Assembly (NCBI GenBank): GCA_003342895.1
Contig: PTFA01000055.1
Coordinates: 1,815,823-1,879,822, forward strand
Origin: Casuarius casuarius
Lineage: Eukaryota > Chordata > Aves > Casuariiformes > Casuariidae
Length of the DNA: 64,000 bases
Direction: 5' to 3'
The notes under the pieces are model-generated. The model saw only the letters and a list, made by a program, of their open reading frames with translations, was not told the DNA's origin and made no database searches. Numbering within the stretch: the first letter of the stretch is position 1; every line of letters starts with the position of its first letter. The translations under genes and the position numbers were made by a program. Positions 37,276 through 48,541 of this stretch are shown here, piece by piece.

Positions 37276-38929
37276 GGGTAGGAGCCTAGGATTTATTTTT
37301 TATTTCTTCTTTTTCTATCTTTTGAATTGCTTGCGATGCTTCAACTTCCCCCTCCACTCCCCCCCCCCGCCATTTCTGTAGTAGTCAGCATGAACATCTG
37401 GTCAGCAGGTATGTGTAGGCACCAGCTATTCTCAGTCCATGTCCTAATACAGAACTGAACCTCCAAGCTGAATGCAGCAGAGCACCACGAGTCACTTTGA
37501 AAGGACAGGAGCACGAGGGCAGTTTAAAACAGTTTTTTTCTCCCAGGAGTGGTTCTCTTCTGCGGCCAGCTGCTGCACAGTGCCTGTGTGCCTCTTCAAG
37601 CCTGCAAGCAGTGCTCATTTGATTTGGGGTGTATGTCTTCATACTCCATATTTATTTGCTGCTGCTTCCTCCCCCCTGCTCTACATTTCACTATCTTTTT
37701 CCTGGATTTTCCCCCTTTCTTCCATTCTTTGTGTCTTTCTAGGCCTATGCTGTGGGAATGAGAGTGCTTCTCAGCCCCTATGTGTCCCAGCTGCATCCCA
37801 AGCCCGCACCTGGATGGGATGCAAGTGTGCTCTCCCCTTCCTCCAGGAGGGATCTGTGCTGTGCTCTCTTAGGTGAGCCGAGGCAGCTTTCCAGCGAGGA
37901 TGCAGACTGCGAGCCATGCTGCACGGACTTCACATCCTCTCAGGCCACAATGTTTGCTGTTGCAAAAGGAAGCAGCTTCCATGTGAATGACTGTGACTCT
38001 CTGTTCTGAGGTAATTTTCCATAGAAGCAGGGGTTTATAGTCTAGCTGTGCTGGAATTAAAGATTAAATTTACATATTTAATTAATTGGGACATAATTGA
38101 AAAAAACCTCACTGTAAAAAATGTTGAGAAATAGCACTTTAAAGTTTGTTTCTGCATTTATGGAGGTCAGTCAGGCACACAGTGGCAAAAAATTAACTGA
38201 ACTTCCTCTGTACATGATTCCCGTATTCTGGATTACATCAGACCTTGTGCTCATACAAGTAACAAACCNGACACACAGCAGCAAGTGTCCTGCCAGATGC
38301 TGGACCCGCACGGTCGGGTGTGTACGCTGTACCCAGGGCACTGCCAAGTTCTGTGTGCATGGAGTTTTGCACTGGTTAAACTTCAAAACCATTAAAACCA
38401 ATGAAACTGTGGTGTGATCAGGATGACTGCTTCCCAAACTGGTTTGGTAAACCCAGCTTAATCTGAAATATGCTTGGCTCAAACCCAGACAGGTTCTTTA
38501 GGAATCACACTATAAACTGTGATATACAGGCTAGGTTTCAGCAAAGAGCAAGACGAAGGTCTTCAGAGAAACAGGGGCCGTTAATGCACAGATAGCTCCT
38601 TGCCGCTGGAGGCAGACTGTGTCTGGTAACCTTTTAGCTCAGAAAAAGCTCCTCGTTTCAGCATTGCATAAAAAAGTCCATGTGAGATTTAGTAGCANTG
38701 AGTTTAATTGCAGAGAGCAACACTGTGCACAGACACAGTATGGTGTGGAAATGTTTCTGTGAGGCAATACTGCTTTTTACGTGAGGACTTCCCAGCCAAA
38801 ACCAAGACAGTACGAAGACGTGAGGATGAGAGAGGAGAAGGTGCCTGCCTGGGTTTCCTAGGTTTTAACCACGATACCCAAAGGTACCAAGCACAAAGCT
38901 GGGCCCTGTGTCTGCTGCGCTGCCAGGGG
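37276..38929. other. unique sequence with homopolymer and small palindromes
   Basis: Contains a C run at about 37361-37368, a 14-nt palindrome at about 38434-38447 (CCAAAC TG GTTTGG), and pyrimidine-rich stretches at about 37660-37740. No gene is recognised; open frames of 100-134 codons are unsupported. Confidence 0.5.
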
Positions 38930-39048
38930 ACACGTGTCGCTGCCTCTTGGCCAAGCCGTGCAGGCTCGACGATCTCCCTTTCTGTGGGCCTGCCCCTCTG
39001 CCCGGAGCACAGGCGTGCCAACACTGCCGGCAGCAGCGCCTCCGACAC

Positions 39049-39070
39049 CCTGATTTTCCTGAAAATCAGG
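39049..39070. repeat. perfect inverted repeat, 10-bp arms
   Basis: CCTGATTTTC and GAAAATCAGG are exact reverse complements separated by CT. The hairpin lies at the edge of the GC-rich block and is not followed by a T run in a context that would make it a known terminator. Function unknown. Confidence 0.9.
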
Positions 39071-39179
39071 AATACTAAACGGGGGAAGCAGGAGACATGT
39101 CTGACCACCTGCCATCTGTTTCACTGCCCCCAGCACCACTGCCATCGCCTGCAGGTCAAACAGCTCGTTAACGATTGCC

Positions 39180-39975
39180 GCTAATGCTTTGCAGCGGAGC
39201 CGTGCCAGGGTCCAGCACGTAACGTCCGACACGCCGAATGACCCCTTCCCTCTGCCGTTCCCGTAAGGAATGGAGGAAAGTGAATGGCCATAGCCGTGGG
39301 CCCAGGAGAGCGCGGGGTGCGATTTGGGGTCCCTGGGGGAGACAGCGCGTGGTGGTGGAGACCCAGTGCGGGACTGAGTCCTGCTGTGGGGAAGCGGGCT
39401 ACAGGGGACTTGGGGAGCCCCCTGACCATGGGGGGGATCCGGAGAGAGGAGGAAATAAGGGGGAAGGGGGCCATGGCACAGGGAGGGCAGAGGCGGCCGG
39501 CCGCGAGGGGCAGGGGGAAGGAGGCACACGCGGTGACGCCAGGGCGGGAAGAGGTTTACCCGGAGCTGGCCGGAGAGGGAGGGCCGGGGCTTGCAGGGCA
39601 CCTGGGAGGGCAGAGATGGGGCAGGTGCCGGGAGCTCTGGCCTCCGGGGAGACGGGGCAGACCCCGGCCAGGAGGGGAGACCCCCCCGGCGGAGGCAGAC
39701 GCCCCCATGCCTTGCTGCAGCCCGGGGCCAAGAGCTGCAGTGCCGCAGGGGAGGAGGAGGAAGGGCCCTTGGAAGGGCTGGGGCTGGGGCTGGGGCCAGC
39801 CGTCTCTCCCGGCTCTGCGTGGAAAAGTGCCGTGGCGGGAGGGGAGCGCCGAAGCAGCGGCGTTTGCCTCTTCCTAACTCAATGTCAAATGTGAGACCTC
39901 TCTCTTACGCTAGCTTCAGGCTGCGGCTCGGTTGCTCTGTGCTAACTCAGCCAGACGCTCAGGCGTGCGGTTGAG
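39180..39975. promoter_or_regulatory. CpG-island-like GC block, strongly G-skewed
   Basis: About 800 bp of high GC with roughly 50-55 CpG sites by eye, an estimated observed/expected ratio of about 0.7. The plus strand is markedly purine- and G-rich, with repeated GGGGCTGGGGCTGGGGCTGGGG-type runs at about 39776-39796 that could form a G-quadruplex. Open frames of 197-247 codons occur on both strands, as such composition predicts, and show only low-complexity Gly/Pro/Arg/Ala sequence, so no CDS is called. In birds such islands often mark promoters; no TSS, first exon or downstream gene can be recognised. Confidence 0.5.
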
Positions 39976-42900
39976 TTTTGGGCACGTGGCTCCATCCCAG
40001 GGGCTCCAAGGGGACTGAATCAACTTTCAATTTGCACCGAAGTGCTTTGCTGAACAGGAAGGGGCTCTCCTGCGCGCTCAAAGTTAGCAAGCACGGGAGT
40101 GTTTGGCTGAGTCAGGGCTAACGCAGGAGTTCGGCTGTTGAGATCAATACCGCCAGACTCACTAAAAATGGATAAATGAGAGAAGAACCAGGCCTACTCT
40201 TTTTATGGATCTTTTCCCATTGGCTAGATCCGTTAAAGCCAGAAAAAGTTGGGGTACTTCGAAACAAGCACACAGCTATTTCAACATTATTTATAGTGTA
40301 ACAAAAACCAGGACAGGAGAGCAACGTTAAGCAACTACCTATCTTAAAAGACACCACACAAAAAGGCTGACCGTCATATTTGCCCTGCTTTTCTTCTCAC
40401 ATCACTGCAAAATTAACATAAATGCTGATTTTAGAGGTGCTGCTCCAGGTGTACAGTGATTTAAGAGAAAGGAGAATTAGGAGTGATCTTCATGATCAAC
40501 CACTTTGGGCAATTCAAGCTGTCGATCACATGAGCTTCCATACGTTTCTATTTTACATATAAATAAACCAAGCCTGTTCCTACTCACTTCCTGCTAAAAA
40601 GTGGTGCTCAAGCCATAGAAGTCCTTCGTATCGTGTGTTAGTGCCCATTCTTCTGGGAAACTTTGAGTGCTGCCTCTTGTATACTCATAATGCTTTGTTT
40701 TAAGCTTGCAGAGGTTGTTCCGGGATGCTTCCCCACAATGTTACTGTGGCTGTGTTTAACAAGCACTTAAAACCCAGAGCATGCCTTTGTAGCAAAAATG
40801 AGAATATCTGCCTGTATATCAAGCGCTATTGAAAACCATCAACTCCCTCAGAGCTGGGGGAAGGGAATTTCTGCAATTATCAGCAGGAAACTTCTGCAAG
40901 CCTGAAATAATAAGAGGAATAATAGAAATCTAAGTAGGTTTTAGAAACGTAAATACTTTTCCATTCCTGTATGGGCACCAGTAAATAGTTTAGTTTCATA
41001 ATTTCTTTTTAAAGTTCCAGAAATATTATCACATCTTTCAGAGATGCTGGGAAGCAGTAGTAAAATACCGCTAGCTCTTTGATGGAAAATCTGCCTGTTT
41101 ACTCAAATTGTAAGGTTATTAATGTGAAAGCCACATTCGCTCAAGCAAGCCAGCTTGAATAAAGCCCAGCTAGGAGCCATCATGATTTTAGTTTTATGCA
41201 CCTTAAGACCAACAGGAAATACTATTTGGTGGTGTTTCTAAAGGCTGTGTTTTATACGGATGGGCTCTGTGCGTTACCCAAGGCAGCACAGCCCAGGCGG
41301 ATTCTGATCCTCATTCAAGCACTCACGCAGCAGCTGACTTGGAAATCACACGAGCCTTGGGTACCTCCTTTTCCCCTGTCTTCAAACAGGAGACAACAGT
41401 ATGCACTCCAAGATAAAGCTCCGGTGTCCTTTCCTTCTCAGTGGTTTGTAGGAATCTCACCAGATAATATGCAGGTGTATCCGCTTATCAGATTTAGAGG
41501 TGAACACCAAATAACTGTGTAGGATAAATATTGCTTTGCCTGCTGCATTAAGACTCAATTTTATTATGTGTTAATCGGGAAATTATAGGACTGTTTCTAG
41601 ATTGGTAATGGAACCAAAGAATGAAAGTGTGAAGCTAACATTGATTTACAATAGCTGAAGTTGCACTGTTCTTGAGACAAAATGTTGTAAGGTTCCTGAA
41701 ACACCCTTTTGGCCGTAACCCCAATAAATTCAGCTCTGAGAGGTGTGGCATTAGACTGGGCCTGTATCTGGTCTCAATTATTTGAACAAAACTATGCCTG
41801 GTTTAAATAGTTTTGGTTCCTCTGGTTCCTGGAGCTTGCATATCATGGTAAAACTTGAGTTCAGAGAGCAGCTGCCAGCAGATTAATTTCTACAAATATA
41901 CATATTTTTCCTAATCAAGTTGCCTCGCATACAGTGCTTCAAAGTTAACATCCAAAGAAGAGTGCCCTTTGCCTAGCAGATAAATCAAAGTCTGTCAATA
42001 ATTGGACTCCGGCTCTACCATCTCTGCTCTTAGTTCTGTTGCACTTACTAGACTTTGTGGTAGATGGGACCATTTGGGGCCATCCAAACTGCAGGAAGAA
42101 TAGTCAGATAAAACAAACTTCACTGTATCACGTCAGATAGTATCATTTATCTTTGCAATCCTTAAATCAATGCAGAACTCTAAACATTTTTTTCTTCCAA
42201 ATCCAGCATTTCATGACAAGGTAGAGGCTTCCAGCTGTTACATAAATCTTCATTTCTCTGCTGCAGCAGTCACAAGGTCTAGATGGCCTATTGGAGAGGC
42301 ACTCTCATCACCTGCTGCAATCCACGGATTATTACGCCAGTCCCTTTGGAGTAATGAAGAAGAATTTGGGAATGAAGCATTCTTGTAAACGGCTTGCGAG
42401 CAGGCTCCAAGCAGAGTCTGCCCGCCCCACGGGCCCCATTTGAATCAAAGGGGCTGTTTCCACTGACGGCAGAGGAGCATGATGATGACCCTGATCCAGA
42501 ACAGCTGGCTTTGCTGGGCAGACTACTGGGCCAATTTTTTGTCTGTGTTACAGGAGAGTTAAGTGAAAAGGAAGTTCCAGCCAAAGGGCGGGATTATGAT
42601 TTGTATTTACAGCTCTCGCTTGATAGAAGGGGTTGAGCTAGCTGCAGTTTTTAGTGGATTTATCATTTCAGATACTTGTGCCTGCACTTAGAGCCTGTAG
42701 TTTGGGAGTTTAGATGGAAGGCGTCTTTGATGCCTTTCTCCTCTCTGGTTAGAGACAGACCTTGAACTTCAAGCAACATCAGCTTTTTCAAACCATCCAC
42801 CTCCGTATCTTGCCAACATGTCCCACATTCTCAGTATCTTGCCAAAGTGTCCAGGTTCCCTTAGCTTCATCTCATTCTGTCTTGCTGTGTTTCATTGCTG

Positions 42901-44100
42901 TGGATTTTGCTCAGAGGCAGACACCACTCTTTCGGTGAGGTTCATGTACTGATCATACAGTTCTGCACTGGAACGAGCAGATGCTAGCATTTCTTTTTCT
43001 ATCGTTGGCTTGGCTATATGAAGCAAAAAGCACTGAGTGTTTTCCTACACATTTCTTTGGGATTTAAATTCCACAACTGAAGAAATTAATATAAGACATG
43101 GCTACAAAGTCTTGTGCTTTCCAAAAAGCATTCTGCAAGGACAGAGTATTGGATAACAAGTTGCAGTAAACTTATGTGGAGAGTGTTTAGCTTGCTTCTG
43201 GATGAACTTTACAGCTGCTGTGTATTTTGGAGCATTACTAAAACATACATAAGAAAGAGAGACTAATGGAATGTAGTCTGATTTACTGTATTTCATTGTA
43301 TATTTTTGTCTCTAGAAGAGAGTTGACTGTTCATAAAAAAAAAACCATCTCTTACTCTGCAAGATCTACGGTCATATTGGCACAAGGGCATATTGAATAT
43401 CTTCTTTCTACTAATCCTCTTTATACTTTTACTGACAGGGCAAAAATGAGATAATAAGTTGGTTTTACTGTGACAGTTATTATCAGAATCAAATCAAGGG
43501 TGCACAAATAGTGGTTACTAACATAATGCATAGCAGGTGCTTGCATCCTAACTTTCCTTTTAATGGCATCCAAGAACATAGCTTCAGATTCACATGCACT
43601 TCAGTTACAGAATAAACATTCTTATTCTCTCTGAAGAACTAAAGGCCTATCCCTTTGAGAAAATGCTTAAGATCTTAGAGGAAAAAGCTTTAAAATGATA
43701 ATGAAGAGAAGGACTGACTTTAAAATGATTTTGTATAGAGGTAGGAAATAATCATTAGCCATCCTCTCCAAAATTTTGTGCATGCTTAGTGCAAACTATA
43801 GAATTGTTTTTCTTCAGTTTCAAATTGAATAAAATTCCCGGTGAAGTCAGTTAATAAGCACCACAGCGTCAGATCCAAAGAAGCAAAAGTAAATATTATT
43901 TCTTCCTGTCCAGGTCAGAGTATTTTACTTTTAAGATAAGCTTCATTTTTATTCATAAAATTCCCCAAGGAAAATCCTTCCAAGCACACTTTCAGCTATT
44001 TGATTCAGAGGGAAACGTCAGGCATAGCTTCGAGCTGATGCACGTTTCCCTCGCCAGTTTCCTGCAAGCCTCTCGGTGCATGTCACAGCACACCCCAGCC
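39976..44100. other. unique sequence without recognisable genes
   Basis: Mostly AT-rich. A small imperfect tandem duplication (unit about 28 bp, sharing GTATCTTGCCAA) lies at about 42804-42858. An acceptor-like tract ending in GTGTTACAG at about 42554 precedes a 26-codon open frame reading ELSEKEVPAKGRDYDLYLQL... that ends at TGA near 42636. It resembles a terminal exon but is unrecognised. Confidence 0.45.
43830..43880. repeat. possible ancient palindromic repeat fragment
   Basis: AATTCCCGGTGAAGTCAGTTA and CAGATCCAAAG recall the 'CTCCCATTGAAGTCAATGG' and 'GATCCAAAGCCC' halves of the old sauropsid palindromic family also suspected at 31.56 and 60.25 kb. Identification is from memory and weak. 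Confidence 0.25.
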
Positions 44101-44920
44101 TTGCTTTGTTAACCACACAGATAACAAGAACAGAGGACCTATCTGAAATGTGAATAATTTATCACAGATTCCAGACTCTCACTGAACTGTTTGCCACCCA
44201 GCAAGGCACTCAAGCATGTGCTCAGTGGGAAGATTTTGCTAAATTGTGATTAACCGCTCAATTAAAGCCTGAAAGTCCTTTCCTGGACAAGTAGTGGTAC
44301 CGTTGAGTTCAAGTGTCAGATCTGGCTGGCCTGTCATCACTTCCAGATTTTCTGGCTTTTAAACCAAATTCTTAGAGCGCTGCCAGTGCACTGCAGCATG
44401 TCACAGCTGGAAATGGTCCAACAGCAATTTAGCTTTAAGCATAACAAAGGCAGGAAGAGGGAGCATAGGCACCGCATATTCCTAAGCTTGCCAAAACATG
44501 CTTCCAGAGATGTGCTGCTGAAGAACAGGGGAGTGTTGCAGACACCGTGGATAAGTGACCTTTAAGGGCAAAGTTAAAGGAAGGTTACTTGTAACAGGAG
44601 CTAAAACCCTTCCTTTTAAAATATAAATCATTACCCTGTATTTCGTGCAGTTATTTTTGTAGCTGTGTTTCTGGGCTGCATTTGTGTTTTGTGTCGCATG
44701 ACTGAGCCATTCTCTCTTTGCATGCCTGGTATGCAGATGGAATCTGTTTCATTGCTTTTGCTGATTAGATAATAAAACAGCCTGTAATGGAAATTATAAA
44801 GCTAAAGGCTATTTGTAAGAGTTAGTTGAAATCTTTCCAATGCATATTTTAGTAGGATTTCATCTAAGATCTACTTTCATAAAATATTCACAGGCAATCT
44901 ATTTCTTCAAAAGGATCCAG
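44101..44920. promoter_or_regulatory. motif-dense candidate conserved non-coding region
   Basis: A RUNX-type site (AACCACA, 44111-44117) is followed by a GATA site (AGATAAC). Further on, TGACCTTT (44556-44563) abuts AGGGCAAAGTTAAAGG (about 44565-44580), a DR1-like nuclear-receptor arrangement, followed by the short palindrome GTTACTTGTAAC (44584-44595). Downstream AT-rich sequence contains a GCTGATTAGATAA site near 44759. No repeat or simple-sequence bias explains the stretch. Motif matches are easy to find by chance, and conservation is not shown. Confidence 0.2.
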
Positions 44921-47900
44921 TGTGTAAATATCCTAGAAAAATTTCATTAAAGATTGTGGAAAAAATGTCTGGTTGCTCTTTTTCCCTCCCTCTCCAACTT
45001 CATTTCCCTCCTTGTCCTGCTCTGCTAGAAAATATGTTTAAAATGTGAAACAATGTAATAGCTGTTTATTGCTGAATGCAGAAAAGTTAAAAAAGAACCA
45101 CACAAAGCAGTCTCTGACTTGAAGCTGACGAAAAGGAGTGAAAACTGTTCTTCCATATAAAGTTTTCCCTCTTTCCTCACTTCTTTATCTCTCAAATGAA
45201 GGAAATCATTAAAAATCAAAGTAGCTTTTTCTCCTTAAAACAGAAGAGCTAAGATAGTATAAAAATCATTAAATTTTCTATGAAGAATTAAAATATTCAC
45301 GGATTTTTGAGCAAAAATCATATCTTCTGGTTTAACAAGAAATTCGGAGACAAAAAGAAATCCCTGGTATTGGCCACATCCACTCTTTAGTTTGATTCAC
45401 AGACTCACTAAGACTAAAGTGAGGAGAAAGCTTTTTATGGCACCTTTACTTTTCAAAGGAGAAGACATAGAGCCAGTAACCATGGTGTCATACCCAAGCA
45501 GCTGCCTGGATTCTCACCTCAGTCTGTTGGCACATCTTGAACAAGCAAAACAGTCACAGTTAGATCTAAAAAAATTACACTGTACTAGCAAAACCTAAAG
45601 CAGGTGCAAGAAAACATCTGCGTGTATATTCTCATTTCTTCCCAGCAACTTTTCTCAATATGGAGAGTTGTTTTAGACAATGTGTTGCAGGTTGCACCTG
45701 AAGAACTGATTGTACTAAATTCAATTACATTTGACATCATGACACCCACGGGCAATGTTAGTACCCTCAGAGGAATGAAAAACCAGAGGCAGAGAGTGTT
45801 TTTTGTTGTGTTTGCAAAGCTCCTGTCAGGGACATGGGGAAGCCTGTGCCCTGCTCCTCAGACACAAATGGTGGCAATGATGTACGCCAGACCCTCAGTC
45901 CCTTGATTCTTTATATACTGTGCACTAGATGTTACATACATAACTCTGGAATTAAGCGAGGGGCAATTTAGAGGCTAGTGAAACACCTGGTTTTTGGTTT
46001 ACACTGCTTTAATGGATACTAGCAGAAGATATACATATTCTGCAAAATATGAATGTATCAGCACTATTAGATCACGCACCCTCCCTGTCATCAACCTTTC
46101 CAGGAAGAAAGGGTGTCACTGTGAATTCATGATGCAGAATTGGTGTGTTACAGGCATTTTTCATAAAAGGAAATGTGTAATCCTACATCCGTGCATAGCT
46201 GACGTGTCTGAGAACTTCCCATAGTATAATCACTGACACGTGTGAGTAATGGTTTCTCTGTATCATTTCACCAAATTGTCCTCTGAGTTGCTGATAAATT
46301 ACATAACACTAATTGCAAAAAGGCTCACAAACATTTTTATTCATTATGTTTTGCAAGATCAACAACCTCCAACTTCTCTTTCTGAGCAGGTGTCTCCTCT
46401 CTGTGGAAATTGCTGTGGGAAACTTTTCTGCAGAGGTTGAAAGAGCCTCAAACTGTAAATGTTTGAAATGCTAGCGACAAAAACTTGTCATAACAGGGAC
46501 ATCTCTTCTTTGCAAAGGCTTCGACAGACTGTGACAAGAGTAGTGAATTGCCACTTTGGCAGCATCCCTGTCGCGACTGCTGCTCAGCACGGATTTGCTG
46601 CAGAATCACAGCGTAACAAAATCTCTGTGATAGTGTTTGCTTCTGCTGTGGGTGACACGGGGCAGCAGGGATGCTCCTTCTTTAACATGTTTTACCTCTC
46701 TCAGCTTTTAAAAAGGAAAAAAATTATTGTTCAATCTTATGAAGCTGTATGAATTCGTAACAACTGAATTTAATCTTTGAATTTAATCTGATTTTAACTG
46801 AATTATGTAGTTGAGCAGTCTAACAAGAACATATTTTGTCATCCCAACCTCTGGCACAAAAAGTCTTATACCTCTCAAAATGCCTGAATGACAGATGACA
46901 ATAATTAGTTGAAGTCTCTTTCACATAAACTGCTTTGAGAACAGAACTAACACATGGTAAACAGAGACAATCAAAAATCACACTCTTCTTCAAATCATAT
47001 ATGCTAATATAGACAAGTAAAAAAATTGGATACACACTTCCCCTTTTTTTCCTGAGTGTTACAAGCAAATGCTTTCCTTGAAAATTGTTACCATTACATT
47101 TTTAAAAGGAAAATGCCAGTTTGCCACTAGTACACCTCTGCCATGAACCAAGCATGTAAAAGAGTGCCATGCTTTCCTGCAAGATTTGCAGGAGCTTGAA
47201 ATGCTAAGAGGTTAGTCTGTGTGAAGCTTAGGTCAGATTTAATTAAAATCTGCTTATCTCACAAGCCTACAGCACCTTGTAAGCAGCAGTTCAGGTGGTG
47301 TAGAAGCAAATAAAGAGAGGTTATTTGGGACAACTCTACTTTTATTGTGTGTATTTTAGGTGGAACTGAACTTACTGCTATTCTTGAAAATAATTCCTTT
47401 CCAAGCACATATGAAAAATACCACTCTCATCTTACGAGCAGAAATAAGCCATCACCCCTCACATAAGCTCTGGAGACATGCCTAGCCATGGCTGTTGTGT
47501 GCATCACAGACATTCAAGGTTTTATGAAATACAAGAGTACTCCAGGACTTCACAGACGTTTTTGGCAAGAAATATGGCAATAAATAAATGCATTTGGATA
47601 CAAGTGCAAAATAACTGTAAAGAGTGGTTGCTGGCTGTTGCCAGCTGGTGTTGCCAGGCAGCTCGATACACCTCATACTTGGGAAGCATCTATCTCAAAT
47701 GCAGACTGCACTGTTGACAGCGTGAAACGTTCAAATTCTTAGTCATATCACAAGAATGGGAGCTTTCAAAGAACAATGGATAATATTTGTTCCTCTATCT
47801 AGGATCATCTTTGTTGTTACTTTGTAAATATATTCTGGCTATGATTAGCACGAACCTCTCCCGAGGTGGCCCCTTGTTGCAAACAAGATGTTTCTCTGTG

Positions 47901-48120
47901 CATCACCTAAAGCACAGAATATAGGCCAAGTGTTTCAGAAGCACATTCATAATTAAATACTTGGCATTGGGAATTGCCACAGTAAAATATTAAATACTGT
48001 CAGACCAAAATAATAGTTACTTTAAGGGCTCCATTGTGTCATCAATCAAATGCAGATGTCCCAATTAGTATTATGCAAACTCAGTATTTTGCCTGGAAAA
48101 TTTCTAACAGATAGGGTCAC
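44921..48120. other. unique sequence without recognisable genes
   Basis: Includes a short duplicated GAATTTAATCT word at about 46766-46790 and an AT-rich run at about 47990-48118 with an octamer-like TATGCAAA (about 48072-48079). Open frames of about 100 codons (for example 45604-45906) are not recognisable. Confidence 0.45.
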
Positions 48121-48139
48121 AAAAAAAAAAAAAAAAAAG
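48121..48139 (+). repeat. poly(A) tract, 19 nt
   Basis: An uninterrupted run of 19 A residues. The upstream sequence is not a recognisable retrocopy and no clear flanking target-site duplication is visible, so I treat it as a homopolymer rather than a retroposon tail. Confidence 0.9.
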
Positions 48140-48503
48140 TCTCCCAGGAAATAGAGGATAATCAGGCTAAAAAAGCTGAAAATCTCCTGAGGAAAAGTGA
48201 TAAATGTCAACTTAAAATATATTACTATAGCAGTCTCTAAAGGACTCTTCTATTAAAAAAGATTTGGGATTCCAAAAGAGCTTGGCAAAGGCAGCTCAGT
48301 TAGTACGATACACAAAATAAAAAGGTGGCACGACACATATTCCTACTACTATTTGCTTTTTACATTGTGTGACATATAAATCACAACTGATCTATTTTTT
48401 TCCAGAGTCTAATAAAAATATAAGATGTAACCTCCATTATGAAATCTTCCTTGACTTTTACCAAATTCTGTACACGCTACCTAATAAGCTTAACTGAGAG
48501 CAT
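48140..48503. other. unique AT-rich sequence
   Basis: No gene or repeat recognised between the poly(A) tract and the 9-bp tandem array. Confidence 0.5.
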
Positions 48504-48541
48504 GGCATCAAAGGCATCAAAGGCATCAAAGGCATCAAAGG
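48504..48541 (+). repeat. 9-bp tandem repeat GGCATCAAA, four copies
   Basis: Four exact GGCATCAAA units (48504-48539) are followed by a partial unit. Because the unit is nine bases, a 62-codon open frame spanning it (48439-48627) encodes a repeated Ala-Ser-Lys tripeptide. That frame is otherwise unremarkable. The unit may be a slippage-prone short minisatellite. Confidence 0.93.

Noticed and set aside
38858..39601. 247-codon minus-strand open frame
   Set aside because: It starts at GTG, is Pro/Arg/Ser-rich low-complexity sequence, and lies opposite 197-218-codon frames on the plus strand in a CpG-rich block. Composition explains it.
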